A stretch of DNA of 42,500 nucleotides from Zygnema cylindricum. Lineage: Eukaryota > Streptophyta > Zygnematophyceae > Zygnematales > Zygnemataceae. How positions within the stretch are numbered: the first letter of the stretch is position 1; every line of letters begins with the position of its first letter. Made by a program: the position numbers and the translations under genes. Where the stretch lies: contig JBBHKE010002085.1 in NCBI GenBank assembly GCA_037447655.1, positions 1-42,500 on the forward strand. The letters are read 5' to 3'. The notes beneath the pieces were generated by a model that worked only from the letters and a program-made list of their open reading frames with translations, was not told the DNA's origin and ran no database searches. Positions 31,646 through 42,345 of the stretch are shown one piece after another.

Positions 31646-34600
31646 CCCCTTGCCCTTTCCCTTTACCTGCACCCAAAACCGATACTTGAACTCACCCAAA
31701 ACCGACCTTTTTGGCATCATATTTTATGTTATATTCTGGCCCGCTACCAATTTCCCCATACATCCCACATGGTTCCTTTTCCTCTCCCATTTTTTCTCTT
31801 CCTCTCACCCTCCCAATTCCTATGGCTTCTTTGAATAATTGATCATGTCCGAAAGCCCTTCTTTTTTCCTTCCCCCTCCCACACCTCCACCCAAACCTCG
31901 TAAACCATCCTTTAGGCGTTTGCAATGTCCTAGGTGTCACAACCTTTTTGACGCTAGGGATGGTATTTTCCTTCAAACACGGAGTTGTCGCCATTGTATA
32001 CCCTTGGGTGGTCCTTCGTCTCTCACCTCTCCTCAATCGTCATCGACAACCCTCCTCTCCAGCCCCACAGATGAAGACTGGACTTTCGTCCATGAGTTAG
32101 ATGTTTTGGGGGGTTATGAGTTGGGAGTACCCCGCCGGGGATGTAAACCCATATTCCTATGGCCATGAGGAAAGTAGTACAGGATGCTCTCCACCTCCCT
32201 TTGTCCCACATTTCTTCAAACCCGACAGACATTGCTCTTTGGCACCTTCTTTTTATGTTCTCTCTGTGGGTCCTAGTCCTTCCAGGTTGTGGAGGGGGCA
32301 GTGGGGCTAGAGAAATTTTGGCGCGTTGTCGTTGATTCCTTCATGGTGATTGGAAAGCCCTCCACGCCGAGCATGAGGATCGTGTATTGAGCACCTCTTT
32401 CATACCACGTCGCCCACCTAGGCCATCCGATGTCTCGGCCTCATATCATCGAGCAATTCACTTAGGCCGTGTTGGTGAGATTTCTCGAGCAGTTCGGGCC
32501 CTACAGCCATTCACCCCTGCCCCCCCTCGATCTTCTTCCACTATTGAGGTCATTCGAGCTCTCCACCTCCTGGACCTTCCCCTTTACCCCCTTCCATCCA
32601 CGCCTTTGAGCCTTTTTAAAGTTTTACTTTAGGTCGGGAGGTTTTCATTTAGTCCCTTAGCTCTTCTCCTCACCTTTCAGCGGGGGGGGCTTCAAGCACA
32701 ATGTATGAGTTGTTTCGCCCCCTGAATCGGGTGCACGGGGGTTAGATGTGTTATTTTCGAGTATGTTCTTTTATAGCTAGTGGGGACGTGCCCCCTCGGA
32801 TTTGTGATCTTCTCACGGCGTCCGGCCTTGTGGTAGTCGCCAAACTAATTGGAGGGATCCGCTTTATTTCCGTGGGAGAGGTTTTACACGGATTGGTGGC
32901 TCGTGCGATATGTCTCCACCTCCAACCAGCTTTCCATAATTATTTCTCTCCTCATTAGTTTGGAGTGGCCACGAGAGGAGGTTGTGAGACCGTGGTCCAC
33001 GGGATTCGCGCTTTGCTCGATGTACATCCGGATTGGTTGGTCCTTCAGGTCGACGTTTCCAATGCCTTCAATACGGTGGATCAAACGTGATTTTTCAGAG
33101 CTTATGGCGGCTCCATCTCTTATTGTCCAGTTATTCCCCTTTGTGAGGGCTTTCTATTCTTTAACAACAACCTTTCCTTCTCGACCGATGTTAATCTCAT
33201 TCCTCTCTCCTTTGCGACTGGCACTCCCCAAGGCGACCCTCTAGAAGGACCTTTGTTTGCCCTCGCCCATGATCGGGCCCTTCGTGCTTCCGCAACCACC
33301 TTCCCTTCTTGCCTTTTCCCTTCGGCTGCAGATTGATACGCACATTATTCAACCTACAGAACAAGTCGTGTTGGCATATGATTTTTTCAATGAACGTTTA
33401 GCTTAACTCAACCTTTCATTCCAACCTTCGAAGTGTGTTATTTGGTCTCCTCATGATATTCCACTTTCCTTTACTCCCCCTCTTGGTTTCCTAACACCTT
33501 CTCCCTCCGATGGCATCCGTGTGCTTGGTTGACCCCTTGGATCCTTTACTTTCGTGACCCGATTCTTTCATGATGCTTTACAGACAGATTTGGCCCATGT
33601 GGAAGACCTTCTCATCTTTGCGATCCCCAATTGGCTTTTGCTATGTTAACCAAGTATTTTCCCCAATGCCCTTCTTACATTACTCGTACTTCCCCTCCCA
33701 CCTCGGCGTTTGTCTCCTCTCTCTCGGCTTTTGACGATCGCCTCATGGACGTCCTCCACACTATATTAGGTCGTGGGGCATTCGATCGCGAGTCTGGGCC
33801 CTGAGCCCGCATCCTGGCTTCCCTCCTTGTCTCTGTCAGGGGGTTGGGTCTATTATCGACTGCTCGTGTTGCTCTCGCTGCCTATTTGGGAAGTTGGTGC
33901 CTTATTGCCTCTACTCTTGTTTCCCGTTACTTGGCAAAGGACACCTAGTTCTAGCTACCATGGTCCCCCAGGTTTCAGACGGTGTGTTCGCCTTCAAGCG
34001 GTATCTATTAGACGCGTCACGTTCTCTTCCTCCCCATGCCCTAGTGGATATGCCGATTCTCTCCACCCTTGTTACAAAATCCGTTGAGCGTGTTTAGGAA
34101 TCAAGTTTCGTATGTGTTGTCGCCGCCATTAAATCCGAGCTTCTTAAGGCGGTTCCCTTTGATTCTTCGCGTGCCTGTCTTCTCTCTTGTGGTGGACCTG
34201 GTCCTGGGTCTTGGCTTTTTGCTACACCTAATTTTTCCACTCTCCTATTCTCACCTGCTTAGTTCACCACCGCCCTCTGATTTCGCCTTGGCCTCCCCTA
34301 TCCTCCTTTACTTGGCTTTTTTGTTTGTGCATGTGGGCGTGTCATGGGGCCCGATGGTGTCCATTTGCTTCGTTGCTCCCATAGGGGATATTTGATTCAA
34401 GCGCACGACACTATTCACGACGCTGTTGCGACTATCGCTTTGGAGGGGGGTTTTTTCTGTGCGTCGGGGGGTTTCTCACATTATTCCCTCGTGTCGGATC
34501 GATGTTGTTTTGGTTGATGGTGCCATCGCATCTTTATTGATATTGTTTTGGCAAACCCTACTTTGGCTACACTTGCTAGTCAGGGGACTCGACATGTTGG

Positions 34601-35160
34601 GGTGGCAGCTCGTGATGCCGCTAAGGCGATGGAGGGTGATTATGCTCACCGAGACTCTATGGATGACTTTATTCCGATGGCGGTTGAGATATTTGGTTGT
34701 TTGACTGTTGCAATGGACGGGTTTCTCCGTACTTGCGCTTGACGTGCTTTCGAGCGCCGAGGACCTGGGAGCCCTCCTCCTTCGGTCCTTACTTCTTTTT
34801 ATCCTCAACGCTTATTTGTGGCTTTACAGCGAGTGCAGGCTTCTTTTCTCCTCCGATCGACTATCACTGTTATAGATCGTCGCCGTGTTCCGGGCCTCCC
34901 TCAACGTGCTCCCCCGGGCTTGGGGGACTTACGGGGTTGCTTTTCATAGATATTTAATTGAGATGGGGTTGGGGTTGAAGTTCTGGTTTTGTGAGTTGCC
35001 TTGCTTTTCATTTTGGGTTTGGGTGCTTTTGTTTGTCTTGTTGTTGTTTCCTTCGCTCTCTTTTGTTTTTATTGCCCTGGTAGTTTTTCGGTTTTGGACA
35101 TGCCACCCTTTTGTACCCCCGGACTTAGATGGTCTACCATCGTGCTTTTTAATTTATCCT
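31646..35160 (+). pseudogene. LINE non-LTR retrotransposon with zinc-knuckle, RT and endonuclease-like regions
   Basis: Starts near the Copia boundary. The frame from 31839 has a Pro-rich leader and a CPRC...CRHC zinc ribbon-like motif. Further pieces in shifted frames give reverse transcriptase blocks: SGDVPPRICDLL and GGIRFISVGEVLHGLVARAI (32760-32920), LVLQVDVSNAFNTVD (about 33040-33080, motif A), GTPQGDPL-GPLFALAHDRAL (about 33220-33285), then SAAD with an extra T at 33334 splitting the catalytic Asp-Asp codons. The C-terminal part (34390-34750) has AHDTIHDAVATIALEGG, ANPTLATLASQG and DDFIPMAVEIFGC, as in plant LINEs whose C-terminus carries HD... and FGFLAPEA-like blocks. I infer a restriction-like endonuclease. 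Many frameshifts and stops; dead. The 3' UTR runs to about 35160. Confidence 0.78.
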
Positions 35161-35162
35161 GC

Positions 35163-37328
35163 CCCTCATCCTAAGGGGAAGGTGATATCAACCCTTCTTG
35201 TCACATCCTAGGCAAAAATGTGGCGTGTCTGAGATTTAACCGTATCAATCTTATGGAAACTCTGACTGTGAAAACTTCGATTAACTCTGAGAAACCTAGC
35301 CTGTGTCCGAACTAAATCAATCGGAGTGTGACCTATTAACCAAAATGGACGAAGACCTCATTCGGCTAGAACTAGGGGAAGAAACGCACCGTTCCCACGG
35401 CCCCCAAGCCTTGTTAGCTTCCCTCCTCTCATTCCACGTCCTACACACAGCGTCCAGCAATCAATGCAAAAGAGTGCCAATCAGATGCAAACAAGCGACA
35501 AAGAGCTCATAAGACAAGCAAGATGGCGATACTGGAGGTGGAAGTCTCTCCTCGGGAATAAGTTGTGTTGCACCTTACAAGATAGACATAAATCAGAAGC
35601 CCAATTCGAACTTTGTTCCCCTAAGTTATATTCTTTAGGGTTCCAAGCTTTATAGTGCAAGATGCTTGACCAAATCACAATTCGAGAGATCTTCACGCCA
35701 ATGGGTTTTGATCCAGTTAGAGTCCTTCTCTGGTCCTGTCTCGTCTTTACCAAACGAGGGATCACGGGCATCAGATAAGGCCTTGCGACAACCATCCAAT
35801 CGATGGCCGCCAATGGTGCGCTTGGGTACCTTTCCCAAGCGTGCATCCTCTAAATGCACCTCTAGTTGGGTACTTTGAATTTGACCAGGTCTTAGTCGAC
35901 ATAGCCCATTTGTCTTATCAGAGGATTTCCCTTGCCTGCTATGGCCCCTCTAACCATACAAAACCTGACACTCAATCTTCCCTCTAACCTCAAAAGTCGT
36001 GGGAGCGTGCCCGGTGTGAACTCGACGACCTGGATATTCTCAAGAACCGACAAGGCCCAAGAACCGACAAGGCCCAGGTCCCGTCTCCTAAGGTCGGCGG
36101 GGCTGAGCGTCACATCCGGTGGGGCAGATGGATAGGCCTTCCTGCCCCTCAAGAGTCATCCTTGAAGGGAAGAAACAGTTTACAATGTTAGAGACCCTTT
36201 TAGGAACTTTAAATATGTGAAGGTTGTTTGTTAATTATTTTTTAGGGTTTGTTTGGGGTTCTTTCATAGGCTTTGTTATTTTCTAGTCAGTTTTGTGTTA
36301 ATTGTGTACTTTTCTCCACTTCCTTGGCTTGCCTTTTTGTTTGTCGTCTTCTTTGCTTTTATTTATTGTATTCCCATCGTTTGGTCCCGTTTGACAATTT
36401 TTTACCTTTGTTTTGCCCTTTTCTTTTCTTATTTTGCATCTACAGAGATGGTTTACCATTGAGCATTTTAACCAAAAAGGTCCCTTTTAGTAGCCAGTGA
36501 ATTTTAGCGTCAAAACATGTTACTAAAGACACTTCATTCAAACTAGAGTCACTACACCTCGAATCGCCAGTAGCGGTTATGTTTTTTCCACCACTTAAAA
36601 CATATTTTGACCAGGCACACGATTCCATTTTTGAATACTGCCAATCAGAAGGTGATAATCTGACCTTTCAATCTTAGGGGTCAAATTAACAATTCTACAC
36701 GTGTGCACAGAGAAGGCGTTTTAAGTGGCCAAAAAAACATTAATTCTAAGAGCGATAGAAAGGTATAGTTCTCAAAGCAGTATTACTCTTTCACGTTCTC
36801 CAATGTGATCTCCATGCTTAAAATACTGCACACTCTTACCAGCAACCAATTTCTTTCAAGGACTCCTGAAGATTATTTGACAGGACTTAATAAAGGGACA
36901 GCATTCGATTGACCACACCCACATCCTTTCACCCTATTCAGTCTGTTTACTTCAAAATTTAAACAATTTTTCTGACAAATCCTATCAACAAAACCAAAAT
37001 AACCAACAAAATAAAGCAATCCCTGGACCTTCCTCACATCGTTTTCACAAAGTTTTTCCAATATCAGTTTAAAAAAGTATTGCAAAAAATCAAGATGAGC
37101 CACAAAAGACAAACTATCACTACTTCACTATCTCACTTATCTCATGGAAGACCTATTTCACTACTAAAATACCTATTTTGTTTTTTCCTCCCTCATGAAT
37201 CTCTTGAATCATGTATATATATTCACATGCCACACTACTTTTAGGCAATCTGAATCTGACTCTTTATCACCAATCAGTTTCGAGTACTCGTTTTGTATAA
37301 AATCAACAAAAATAATTTGTTTTTACTA
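35163..37328. repeat. Repeat B, second copy
   Basis: Full-length partner of 18371-20549 without flanking repeat A. It directly follows the LINE 3' UTR. Differences include a duplicated CAAGAACCGACAAGGCCC (about 36039-36078) and scattered substitutions. Same MITE inside. No coding region is supported. Confidence 0.8.
36553..36765. mobile_element. MITE inside repeat B, second copy
   Basis: Equivalent of 19766-19984 with the same ends (CACCTCGAATCGCCAGTAG ... CTAAGAGCGATAGAAAGGT) and the same position within repeat B. Confidence 0.65.
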
Positions 37329-37904
37329 CTGAAAAAAAGGAAAAAAAAAATAGAGAAAAAAATTAGGAATAGCCATTTTTTAGCGCAAATATTCAGTGCC
37401 TCCTAGTCCTGTAACCGGCATACCTTTTGTTTTTCGTATCCAGAAAACAGGACAGTAAACAAACCAAAAAAATCAAAAACAAAACAAAAAAAAATACAAC
37501 GAAAGAAAAGAAATAAAAAGAAAGAAAGAAAGAAAAATTAAAAAACCAACCGAAGCTACCTACTACTACACATTACTGGATTTTAGCTTCCTTCTTCCCA
37601 CGGCTGGGTAATAAAATGGAGGCTATAATTAATTGCCTCCCTAAAGAAACCTACGATTAATATATCCCTATTGAAAAAAGGACGGTTACCCTTCCCTTCC
37701 CTGCTTTCTACCCCCAGCATTATACACGCATGGCCTTCCGGCTTCCCTTTGGTATTCTTTCATATATTTTCCGTAAATTATCCGTATTTGCAGATCGGTG
37801 ACTCTTTGCCATTTGCATAGAGACATGGAATCAGTTAAACATAATGCGACGTTTTCATGAACCGGCCGTCGCTACCTTTAGAGACCTCATTACCTGCAAG
37901 GGAA
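37329..37904. other. A-rich DNA, no gene seen
   Basis: A-rich runs (37330-37360, 37470-37545), including GAAA repeats, then mixed sequence. No coding exon is recognised. Confidence 0.5.
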
Positions 37905-38095
37905 AGAATACCAAAACCATTCAATGAAGTGATGATGTCATCTTACGAAGGACCAAAACCATTCGCTGGAGTGATGATGTCATCTTATAAAAGACTAAAA
38001 CTATTCCATGAAGTGATGATGTCATCTTACAAAGGACCAAACCATTCGACGGAGTGATGATGTCATCTTACAAAAGACCAAAAACTAAAAGATGA
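37905..38095. repeat. 42-bp minisatellite with TGATGTCA motifs
   Basis: Four units beginning GTGATGATGTCATCTTA at 37929, 37971, 38013 and 38054 (spacings 42, 42, 41), plus a partial unit before. Each contains TGATGTCA, one base from the CRE palindrome. On + it reads VMMSSY... repeats of 14 residues, but there is no other sign of a gene. It lies 3' of the MKP1-like terminal exon. Confidence 0.85.
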
Positions 38096-38205
38096 CTGGC
38101 TAAGAAAAGAACGACACAAAAAAAAAGAGAAACATGCAAAAAAGTAACCAAACAGAGAAAAACAAAGAGAGAAGCAAAACACATAAGCGCAAGAAAAAAA
38201 AACTC

Positions 38206-40654
38206 TCACCTGGAGAATCGCGGAGAGGATGGTGACAAAATGCAGAAATTCCCTCCAGTCCCTGAGGAGGTGGGAGAGGGAAGCCTCGAAACCGGGGCAG
38301 ACAAAGTTCCGGCCAATTGAGGCCTCTCAACTAAAGAATCCGGGAACCCGTGGGCCGAGGTAGGAGTCCATGGGATGTCGAATGAGAACTCAGTACCGGG
38401 AGACGACAAATCTGCCCCGAGTCTCCTCCAGGCAGCTCCTGGGGAAGGTAGATCTACACCTGTACCTCCATTGGGCCAACTGATAGCAACAGGACTATTC
38501 ACTTGGAGTTCCTCTTCGACTTCAAGTATTTCTCCGTTTCTTCTCACAGGAGCTGAAAGTTGTCGCCTCGTTGTTTTCCGTACCGCTCTATCTGTCAATC
38601 CGGGCATGGATCTACTGTTTACTATTGCCAGTTTTTTCCTCCACCCACTTTCTCTTGCAGGTAAGAGATTTCGTGGGCTTCCTGCACCTGACCTCGGTAC
38701 ATACCTCTCTCCTGCTAATGCCTTTTGTATGGACTCGAAATCCCCATCATATGATCTTACTTCTTCAATACAAAAAGTCTCTCTTGATCCCCCCTCTGAC
38801 GAGCTACAGGTCTGATCAAGTCCGTCACTATCCTCCCTCGAAGGACTCCCACTTCTGTCTCTCTTCCTCCTCCCAAACTCTAAGCTACTACAGCTCCTAC
38901 TTCTTCTTAGCTGGGCCGGCTCTCTCCTGTCGTCGTCATCTTCTTGTTCATCCATGGCCATGGGACTCAGCTCACTGTCTCTCTCCACTTCCTTCACGGT
39001 GAACATATCCGGCTCTCCCTCTCCGTCCATGTTAGAAAACCTCAAATTACTAAAATTCACATCAGAATTGCCCCCCCAAGATCGAGCTTTCCATCGATTC
39101 CTGCGACTTTTTCTTCCCATGAGTCTTTGCATCACGATATCCTGTTCTGTAAAAACATCCGCATTATCCAAATCCATTTCCGATGCCTCACTTCTGCTGT
39201 CTCCCTCACCCACTTCAAACCCTACCGTCTTCCCACACCCACCCCCTCCCCTTCCTCCCTTCAACTCCACCTCACCATTCCAATGCATTCTGTCCCCATC
39301 CAAATTACTCACAATCGCTGAACTGTCAAACTCTCGCTTAAACCCGTACTTTTTCCCTTCGCCCTCCACATCCCAACCTTCCACTTCCCTTTCCCGCTCT
39401 CTCTCCACACCCCTCACCCTGTCCCTCTCCCTCTCTCTCTCCTCGCTCTCTGTCTCCTTCGGATCTCCCACGGAATCTGCTCCTGAGTCTCCTTCTCCCC
39501 TAAGGGCCTCCAAACAGGACTCTTGCGTTGCTTTCACTGGCCCTGCAAGCCCCTCGTATCGCGCCATCTGTTGCGCTGCCAGCTCAGCGGCAAATTGTAG
39601 CACTTCGGGGCTGCGGGGCCCACACCAGCTGTACACCGTCGGACCCACCTGCACCAGAAAATGACAAAGCCAGAGTAAATTCTCATTTCAGTCAGGTAAA
39701 ATCCTGTAACATAAGAGAGAGGAAGCAAGAAATCTGAGAATCAAGACGAAGAGGGAGAGGGAGAGGGATGGAGCGAGAAAATGCGAGAGAGGAAGGGAGA
39801 GAAAAAAATACAACCAGCAAACTTGCCGGGATTGTTTCTTCGACGTGATCTTTAGAAAGAATGATGTGAGTCGTAAACAGCCACTAGAGTACAAAAAACT
39901 ATTGCGTGAGAATTTGTTTTGGTTATTTATGTGCAAATTACGTGGCGAATTAGCGATCGCTTACATGATTTAGCCTTATGTACGAAATAATTCAAACAAT
40001 TACCCAAGTCGAAGAAAACTGAGCAACAATTTGTGTAACTAACCCTAACAACAGTTCACAGAGTGCTGTCCAGTGCTAATACAATAATCCGCCCAATTTC
40101 AAGTAAAAAGTTCACAAAACCATAAAAGTGAGACAGGTCCATCGTCACGAGCAATAGTATCAAAGAAAACCACGATCAACCACCGCATAAAAATACTATT
40201 TCTCTTGAAAAAAAAAAAAAAAAAACAGGATACCATCCATGGTAGTCTTAGTAACCACTAATTTGGTCGGGATTTTTTCAGGTCTAAAATCCCAAAACAG
40301 CCTTACCAACACTACGTAACTGACAATCAACCACATATCTTCCTCCTCTAAAAAGAGAACTATCCACGCTAAATTCACGTCAAAAACGGAGAAACAAAAA
40401 TTTACCTGTAACACAAAAGCTCCCCTGGGATCGAGGCCCTCCCGGGAAGCACTGGAAAGTGCCCGAGGGACCATATGAAGGGGGTCGTAGGGAGAATGGG
40501 GAGCCATTCGATAAAGTCGTTTAATGGAGCCTCCTGCAGAACCGCCCTGAACCCTCTTCTGCCATTGGAGAAGCTGACAGGCGAATCCCATATTAGGGTT
40601 TGTCACCCCTCTTGCAGCTTTGACATATCGGAATGCATCCTCGAAACTTCGGCC
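38206..40654 (-). CDS. MKP1: Plant-type MAP kinase phosphatase (MKP1-like), 3' part; 5' end outside window
   Basis: Two exons on the - strand: 40654-40406 (83 codons) and 39648-38206 (480 codons plus TGA), both phase 0. The intron 40405-39649 starts GTAAAT and ends TGCAG. The first exon encodes the end of the dual-specificity phosphatase domain (SFEDAFRYVKAARG, PNMGFACQLLQWQKR) and the MKP1 linker RMAPHSPYDPLHMVP. RGAFVLQ joins VGPTVYSWCG across the intron, the start of the gelsolin-like segment of plant MKP1. The remainder is a long tail: an Arg/Glu-rich repeat, acidic stretches and many Ser-Pro sites. The catalytic HCxxGxxRS exon is not in the window; the upstream intron extends to the right edge. 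MKP1 dephosphorylates MAP kinases in stress signalling. The TGA overlaps a good donor (CAG|GTGAGAG at 38210/38209), so another 3' exon is possible. Confidence 0.88.
39945..40065. mobile_element. Possible MITE remnant in the MKP1-like intron
   Basis: GCGAATTAGCGATCGC and, inverted at the far end, AACCCTAACAACAGTTCACAG recall the ends of the GAATCG/TATTAG MITE family, with TTAGCCTTATGTACG shared with 9745-9760. Degenerate; boundaries uncertain. Confidence 0.3.
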
Positions 40655-40659
40655 CTGGA

Positions 40660-41430
40660 GACAGCAGGAGAAGGAAATGGGGAAGGGGAGGAGGGAGTGA
40701 TCAGTTGTTTGGAGAGGTATAAGAAGGAAAGGGGGAGGGGAGGAGGGAGTGTTCAGTATTTTGGACAGGTATGAGAAGGGAAGGGGGAAGGGGAGGAGGG
40801 AGTGTTCAGTATTTTGGAAAGGTATGAGAAGGGAAGGGGAAGGGGAGGAGGGAGTGTTCAGTAGTTTGGACAGGTATGAGAAGGAAATGGGGAAAGGGAG
40901 GAGAGGGAGGAGGAGATTGACAGACTGGAAATTTTGGTGAGGAAGGGGAAGGCATCCTCCAAACTACAGGCATGTAGAAGAAAACACCAACAGAGGGGAG
41001 AGGGGAGGGGGGAGGAGGGAGGGGGAGGGGGAGGGAAGAAGGAGGAGGGGGAGAGGGCAGGGGCGAGGGGGAGGGGAGGGAGGAGGGAGAGGAGGAGGGA
41101 GGAGGGGTGAGGGGGTGGGGTGAGGGGAGGGTGAGGGGAGGGAGAGGGAGGGGAGGGAGGAGGGAGGGAGGGAGGGAGGAGGGAGGAGGTGGAGGGAGGA
41201 GGGAGGGAGGGAAGGAGGAGGGAGGGAGGGAGGGAGGGAGGGAGGAGGGAGGAGGGAGGAGGGAGGAGGGGGGAGGGGGAGGGGGAGGGAGAGGAGAGGG
41301 AGAGCACGATGGAGAGGGAGAGCACGAGGGAGAGGGAGAGGGGAAGGGAGAGGAGAGGCAGAGGGAGAAGGCGAGGGAATGGGATAGAGAGGAAGAGGGG
41401 GAAGGACTGGCAGACAGAGGAACAGGAAGC
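40660..41430 (-). repeat. ~0.75-kb polypurine(+)/polypyrimidine(-) tract in the MKP1-like intron
   Basis: The + strand is almost only A/G, densest at 41000-41400 (GGGAGGA, GGGGAGGG). In the sense (-) strand of the gene this is a pyrimidine tract that starts just upstream of the acceptor CTCCAG|GGC at 40655. Runs of three or more G could form quadruplexes. The long Ser/Pro/Leu frames on the - strand come from this composition. Confidence 0.85.
40691..40900. repeat. Four tandem copies of a 52-53-bp unit
   Basis: Units starting GAGGGAGTG at 40691, 40743, 40796 and 40848. Each holds TTCAGTATTTTGGACAGGTA (or a close variant) followed by A/G-rich sequence. This minisatellite forms the acceptor-proximal part of the polypurine tract. 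Confidence 0.88.
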
Positions 41431-41436
41431 TTAAGG

Positions 41437-42345
41437 TCGCTACACCATGAATCGCTACCACCATGAATTGCTATTAGCGTGAGGATTGATAGAGGTCGAT
41501 AGATCGTGATATCGATATCCAGTGATATCGAGAAGTCAAAAATTCTCAAAGCCAATAAATATCGATATCGCGATTACCATATCGCGGCTCACAAATCAGA
41601 ACCATAGTGACCTTTCCAGTTCATAAAAGGGTATTTTTCCGCGATGACCCAGTTGATGGCCCCATCTCATGAAGCAGATGATAATTTTGGCTATTCAGAA
41701 TTTGCCGAGTGACAAATTCAAACAAACAGAAAAAGAAAGTATGGGAAAAATAAAAAAAATTGTTCCGGCCATTTTACGCGTCTCGAACTTTGTTTGGGAT
41801 CAACTCCCAAATTAGGCAAATCAATATCCTTTCTTGCAACGTCTAAAGAAGTTCATCATTGGGCTTTCGCAGGTCTATCGTTGCGGTTCATCGCATTTTT
41901 CAAAAAGAGCCTTTTGTGAACCGAAAAGGTCCCAAATGAGCTGAGCCTTAAGGTTTCCGAAATGCACGGAATTTGCGGAATATACACGGAATTTAACGAC
42001 TATACGGACTCTGCGGAATGTACGGATTGCAAGTGAGTTTTGCTGATATCACAAAGAAATAGATATCGACATACTGCTTTCATCGGCCATTCGATATATT
42101 GCATCGATACCTCAATTATCGAGACCCGATGAAAGTGCAATTATTGGCAAAACCTGTTCGATATGGAATACTAACTGTAGGGTTTAATTTAGTGTGATAA
42201 CATCTAATCTATGTCCGAGCATCATAGAAGATTTTCAGCCGCTCACCAAATTAGCGTTAAGAAATAAATAAGTATTACTAACACTATTTTATGTTCAAGG
42301 GCAAAAAGAAATGGGCACCAAATTAGGGCTATCGATTCACAGTGA
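41437..42345. mobile_element. MITE split by ATCGATATC-rich DNA
   Basis: The left end appears twice in tandem (CACCATGAATCGCTAC at about 41443, CACCATGAATTGCTATTAG at about 41458). The right end is the inverted CTATCGATTCACAGTG (about 42328-42343). The right part 42195-42300 matches the interior of the MITE at 15362-15579. Between them are about 700 bp with GATATCGATATC-type motifs near both ends (41508-41580 and 42060-42125), probably a second nested element. Confidence 0.55.

Noticed and set aside
37857-38057. 66-codon frame with VMMSSY repeats as a gene
   Set aside because: It is a 42-bp minisatellite whose unit length happens to be a multiple of three; the fourth unit is 41 bp and breaks the frame.
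37905-38095. CRISPR-like array
   Set aside because: Units are contiguous minisatellite repeats without unique spacers, in eukaryotic DNA.
38954-39664. 236-codon + strand frame
   Set aside because: Shadow of the MKP1-like exon on the opposite strand; low-complexity Ser/Pro and no family match.
40806-41555. 249-codon Ser/Pro/Leu frame on the - strand, overlapping 155- and 166-codon frames
   Set aside because: All three overlapping frames are open because the tract is nearly stop-free CT-rich DNA; it lies in an intron of the MKP1-like gene.
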